Position numbers and translations under genes: made by a program
Shown here: positions 59,890 through 64,000 of the stretch, piece after piece
Position numbering within the stretch: position 1 is the first letter of the stretch
Layout: each line of letters begins with the position of its first letter
NCBI RefSeq assembly: GCF_018139145.2
Contig: NC_059487.1
Span: 4,113,792 to 4,177,791 of the forward strand
Source of the DNA: Gymnogyps californianus
Taxonomy: Eukaryota; Chordata; Aves; Accipitriformes; Cathartidae
Length of the DNA: 64,000 bases
Direction of reading: 5' to 3'
Notes under the pieces: generated by a model
Databases searched by the model: none
What the model was told of the DNA's origin: nothing
What the model saw: only the letters and a program-made list of their open reading frames with translations

Positions 59890-60530
59890 CTGGGAATCAC
59901 TGTGCGACTCTGTGCTGCGGTTTTATTCCTTCTCCCACACCTACCTGCTCTTAGTGGCAGCTCATGTCTCTGCTGGCTCTCCCTCTCTGCCTCCTCCATA
60001 GGGCAGACTGCAGTGATGGATGCAAGCCCATGCCTGCTTGCTCCTGGGCAGCGTTAGCGGCTTCACCTCTCTCCTAAAGGTGATGATGTCAGCTAGCAGA
60101 TATCCCCAGAGGACCCCTGAACACCCTAATACCGGGCACTTAAATTGAGAATCTTGCAGTGTTATGCCTTATAATTTAGATTCATGTGCTAACACAAGAG
60201 GTGTACTGACAATAAATGTGGTGGGTTTTACCCTTTTCTTTACAAATAAAAGTCTGGAAATGTTTAACAAATACTAAAAGTGGAAAAGAGAAGAAGAATA
60301 AAAAGTAAACTGCAAGCATTATGCTTACAAAAAATCTCATTATTTTTAAGCAAATCTTTTTTGGGGGGGGAGGCTGAATGTAGTCTGTTGGCATACAGAA
60401 ATAATAGTGCATTACTTTCCTGCCCCAGCTGACAGGAAGGTCCTCAACGATTCACCCTGTACAGCTTTCTGTTGACCTCCTGTTTCTATTACCCATTTAT
60501 GCCTGCTCATTTCTGTATTTTCTTTGGTTC
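59890..60530. other. Non-coding stretch, no gene seen
   Basis: Short open frames only. A G run occurs at about 60363-60370. Nothing recognised. Confidence 0.5.
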
Positions 60531-60539
60531 ATAACCATA

Positions 60540-60850
60540 AGGAAAGCCCTTTGTTTACAAGCCATTGATAAATTGTCATTTACAGGAGGCAATAACTTCC
60601 TTAAAAATTTGCATAATGTTTTTACTGGTCATTTAGGGCTGTTGCATATTATATTAAACCTTAAATGGCAGGTTTTTATTATGCATTAAGCCTCAAACAG
60701 TATTACAAATCCACCAGCCTCACTGGAATATTTTCTATTTCCTGAAATTTAATTGTGTTGTAAGCCAAGGCAGCTCATAAGCTTCAATAAGTCTCATTAC
60801 TAAATTGGGATGTTGGACTGGCTATTTCAGATCACTTACATTAAATAAAA
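60540..60850. promoter_or_regulatory. Candidate conserved non-coding element with octamer and forkhead motifs
   Basis: Repeat-free AT-rich segment with no open frame over 30 codons until its end. It carries a forkhead-type TGTTTAC (60552-60558), a perfect POU octamer ATTTGCAT followed by AA (60607-60616), and several ATTA homeodomain cores in the next 150 bases. Composition and motif content resemble developmental enhancers. No conservation measurement was possible. Confidence 0.3.
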
Positions 60851-60859
60851 CAGACACAT

Positions 60860-63660
60860 CATATTGCCAGCATGCCTGCAAGGACCGAGGTCATGGGAAA
60901 GAGCTTCAAAGACAGACTGAGGCGCAGCCCAGCTTGAGGAGCGCTTTAAAGCCTGGCTTCAGATCTTCCCTCTGCCTCACAAGCTCTGACATTGGGAGCA
61001 ACGCAGGTATATATATGTAGACATATAGAATAACGGCGTAGCCTCCAGAGACATCAGATTTCCTCCAGGAGGTTCCCCTAAGGCAGAGGCATATAACTGC
61101 CTGTAGGATGGTGCTAGGGCTAGCGCAAGCATAGCTGTTGTCCAGATGAGTAGGGGAAAAGAGGAGTTTGGGAAATTGCTCCTTCTTTTTGGGGAACGTG
61201 GGTCACTGGGACTAGTAAATCAAGCGAGGCCACCACTGATGGCTGATGTTGCCTGAGATCTACTTCAGGAGCTATTAAGTCAATTGAAAGTCTCTCATGG
61301 ACATCAGAGGGCTTTGAGTTAGAGCCCAAGGTCAGGTTTAGCTTAAGTTTACCTGGCAGTGTGATTTGAACTCACAGAAGTAACTGGCCTCAATAACAAG
61401 TGCTCAGCTGTCATGGACTAGCTCACTGCTTAAATTAACTTGCCTAGCTGGACGTTCAAATAAAGCTGTTTTAAGAATGCAGTGTACCATAGAAAGCAAT
61501 TTGTTTCTTTAAGATTTAGTACCAAATGCCTAGGTTGATTTTGATTCTAGAGAAGGCAGCAACTGGTAAAGTGGGTAATTTGAAACTTAACATATTTCTC
61601 CTCCCTAAGATCCGAACACATTAAAATTAGGTGCAAAGTGCTTCTAATTTGTCAATCATTCCTCATGTAATTTTATTCCTCCAAGAAAATTGCCTGGGAG
61701 AGCGTTTCCTTTTTCCTTCATCTCCTTTCACCGCACCGTTCATTTGACTTGATCCCGGTTCAGGCAGGCAAGCAACACCCCCGCACCCACCTTCACGTCG
61801 TCTCCCATCGTGCCAGCTGCTGCCTCCAGATGACATCTTTCTCTTGCCATCTGCAGAATAGCTGTGTAGACAGGGTAAAGACAAAAGGACAACTGAAAGA
61901 GCCTTCCATCCAAAAGACAAACTCTGATTCATATCTGCAGTTAAAATAGCCTTAGCAGAGGAAGGAGTGGAAGTATCCCAACACCTCTGAGAAAAAATGG
62001 TTCTGCTGATGTTTCCCGTAAAGCCTGTTAAGTGCCAGAAATGGCACGAGGCAACCTTTTCTTGTGACGTTTCCACCTCGTGTCTATAGCAAAGAAAGTT
62101 CAGATAGGTTTCTGATTTAGAGCCATCAAAAGTATATGCAGCGCAACATAAAACCAAAGCAAAACACATCAGTTCCTGGAGTTTGTCAAAAATGCTTACA
62201 TTTACATCAATTTCACAGAGCAGTTTGGAAAGGTTCATAAAATCTGAGCCCAAGTTTCAGGGCTGCATTTCATGCAAGCTGTGCAGAGAGATACAGATAG
62301 TTATCTGCTTGCTTCAAAACGAGTTCATGTCAAACAAAACCAGAAGGCTGGATGAAGCTCAGAGTCATGTCAAGCTACTCAGGGAAAACCTGTGCTAAGG
62401 AACTCTGCTTTCCAGCTCTGCTCTGGCTCTAATAAAAAAACGTAAGGAGCATTTAACTGATCCACCCTCTGGAATTGCAAGAGATCAGCCTACCAGTAAT
62501 GTGTAATTGTGAGAGAATGTATTTATCTATGGCTTGATCATAAATGCTCAGAATTTAAATGTACCGGTGTTATTTACGATTCGAGACCTCTGAGCCAAGC
62601 ATGAACTACTCTGACGCTTTGATAGCAGCTGTCTTTTCTCAAATGCAGGAGCCCTGGCTTTGCTGTAGTGGATTGATTTCTCTCTGAGAGTGGCCAATAT
62701 CAGCTCAGGGTAAAAATACCCCGGTCTGCTACTATAGTAACAGGTGTGCAATGCTACGAACGGAGGGATGCACAAAAACGGAGATGGAAGAGCAAGAGAA
62801 ATTCCTTTTGAGAATTTTATTCTTTTCATATTCCTTTATAGCCTGAGCTTTCGGTACTCTGATGAGTACATATGTGATGTGCAGTGCAAGAATCACCCCT
62901 AAAATTCAGCACCAGGTCTGGCTCCTTGACTTCTCGGCAGTGTGTGTGGGGGGGTCATTGGCTGATTACACTCCGCATGAAGCAGCATTTCATGTCATAA
63001 ATTTAGCTGCCTTTAATGCCCCTGAGTGACCCCATGTTTCTTGTGTTACGAGATAGGCAAAAAAGACTCCAATCAGGTAGTGCCACACTCTTCAGGCTTA
63101 ATCCCTGCCACAGAGAGGTCCTGCCAGCTCCCTGCCCGTGGCAGGTGGATGAACATGGAGATGTGCTAAGCAGCTTGTTGTGTGGCATCCTGAATACTCT
63201 TTACTCATAAAATATCAAGTGTTTTTTAAGAACAGCAGTAGAAGAGGTGTAGTGATGTTGGATGACTAGAATCCTGAACCAGTTTTCCTAATTCTCCTCC
63301 TTCTCAGGAGCTGGTTGCTTCCTACATAAGCCAGCATTTATCAAGCAAATGCAGCCTTTTAGCTTGGTAAAGGATGCCACAAAAGGGCAAACTTAATTCT
63401 CCCCTTTCCCTCATATGCTCTCTACCATTCATTTGGGGAAAGACAGGTCACTCAAGGGAATTCCTCCCGGCTGCTGCCCATCCATAGCCTGTTGGCATAA
63501 ACAAGCCCTAACTACCGCACACACCACAAAGCAACAAAGCTCCAGAGAAACAAACCACATTCCATCATGCCTCATGCCTCATCAGCAGAAACCTTTTCTG
63601 CAGCAGGAAGAAAAACATAGCTTGGTTTTCAGACATTGGATTTACACTGCAGCTCTGGCA
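60860..63660. other. Non-coding stretch, no gene seen
   Basis: Includes the 196-codon minus-strand frame 61663-62253. It lacks recognisable domains and becomes Gly/Ser/Arg-rich over a GC-richer portion. No confident splice structure or repeat was found. A small TATA-rich run occurs at about 61009-61018. Confidence 0.5.
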
Positions 63661-63671
63661 GAGAAGGGGAA

Positions 63672-63683
63672 GGGGGGGGGGGG
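63672..63683 (+). repeat. Poly(G) run of 12
   Basis: Twelve consecutive G preceded by GAAGGGGA and followed by GAGAAAAAAA. Such G runs can form quadruplexes and are error-prone in sequencing. Confidence 0.85.
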
Positions 63684-63892
63684 AGAAAAAAATCAAGTTT
63701 TGGTTTTTAAAATGAGCAAATTGATGTGGAAGTCACAGATGGTGAATAAATATGGGGCACAGAATTGTCATTTGGCAGGCAGTTCTCCTGACCAATTTAA
63801 GAGGGATATGCTGTTATCTAGTTTGGTTCGGGGAAAATATATTCAGGGCAGCAGTTAGCCATTTAAGAGGCCTCATTGTTTCATAAAATGTA

Positions 63893-63955
63893 TTTGGGTT
63901 TGATACAAACACAATTAATTCAGCTTTCTAATATTGTGTTTGAACCAAACCCAAA
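63893..63955. ncRNA. Strong hairpin, candidate pre-miRNA-like fold or MITE relic
   Basis: The arm 63893-63915 pairs with 63933-63955: 21 of 23 positions are Watson-Crick, with two mismatches (63903/63945 and 63905/63943) and a 17-base loop. Pairing can continue outward for several bases beyond a one-base bulge at 63956. Size and shape suit a short pre-miRNA-like hairpin, but also the fused terminal inverted repeats of a small non-autonomous DNA transposon. I do not recognise either arm as a known miRNA, so expression is unproven. Confidence 0.3.
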
Positions 63956-64000
63956 ATATGTGTTGTGAACATTTATTCTTTTATGTCATTTATTGGTTCC

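Noticed and set aside
61663..62253. 196-codon open frame on the minus strand as a gene
   Set aside because: No recognisable family. The C-terminal part is Gly/Ser/Arg-rich over GC-richer DNA, and no promoter or splice evidence was seen.
1..64000. CRISPR array, phage, bacterial operon or toxin-antitoxin system
   Set aside because: No regularly spaced repeats, no dense co-directional open frames and no ribosome binding sites. CR1 and MIR-like elements point to an amniote genome.

Overview
The window looks like a stretch of an amniote, most probably bird, nuclear genome. The strongest evidence is a 5'-truncated CR1 LINE at about 41966-42370, reading on the minus strand and showing the typical avian/sauropsid CR1 3' end. 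Supporting signs are a low density of interspersed repeats, no recognisable mammalian L1 or Alu, short microsatellites, and a few worn MIR-like SINE relics of the kind shared across amniotes. The species cannot be named from the sequence.

I find no protein-coding gene I can defend. All open frames are short (longest 237 codons, in a GC-rich patch where stop codons are rare). None shows a recognisable domain, and several of the longest overlap each other on opposite strands. There is no operon-like packing, no ribosome binding sites, no rRNA or tRNA that I recognise and no CRISPR array. The best description is an intergenic region or a very large intron. A few spots look like isolated exons with good splice signals: 32747-32797, 39324-39394 and 51637-51719. 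They remain low-confidence candidates.

Layout. 1-5 kb is plain non-coding DNA with a purine tract near 2 kb. 5.0-6.2 kb holds a homeodomain-motif-rich segment followed by a GC-rich patch. 7.8 kb has a small CpG cluster. 8-32 kb is mostly featureless AT-rich DNA with SINE relics, a palindromic TG/CA-TA repeat, and a candidate regulatory segment at 16.4 kb. 32.1-33.2 kb is a denser segment with a possible 51-base exon and nested palindromes. 33.7-35.2 kb has two GC-rich patches. 37.6 kb has a MIR-like SINE. 40.3 kb is an A-rich tract. 41.97-42.88 kb carries the CR1 copy and, directly beside it, a segment with clustered homeodomain and RFX-like motifs. 49.5-50.3 kb has pyrimidine and TG repeats. 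56.5 kb has a perfect 2 x 20-base tandem duplication. 60.5-60.8 kb is another candidate regulatory element. 63.9 kb has a strong hairpin.

Nothing here amounts to a multi-gene system. What merits attention is regulatory or structural: the 42.5-42.9 kb motif cluster, the 63.9 kb hairpin, and the candidate small exons. Conservation and expression data, not available here, would decide all of them.
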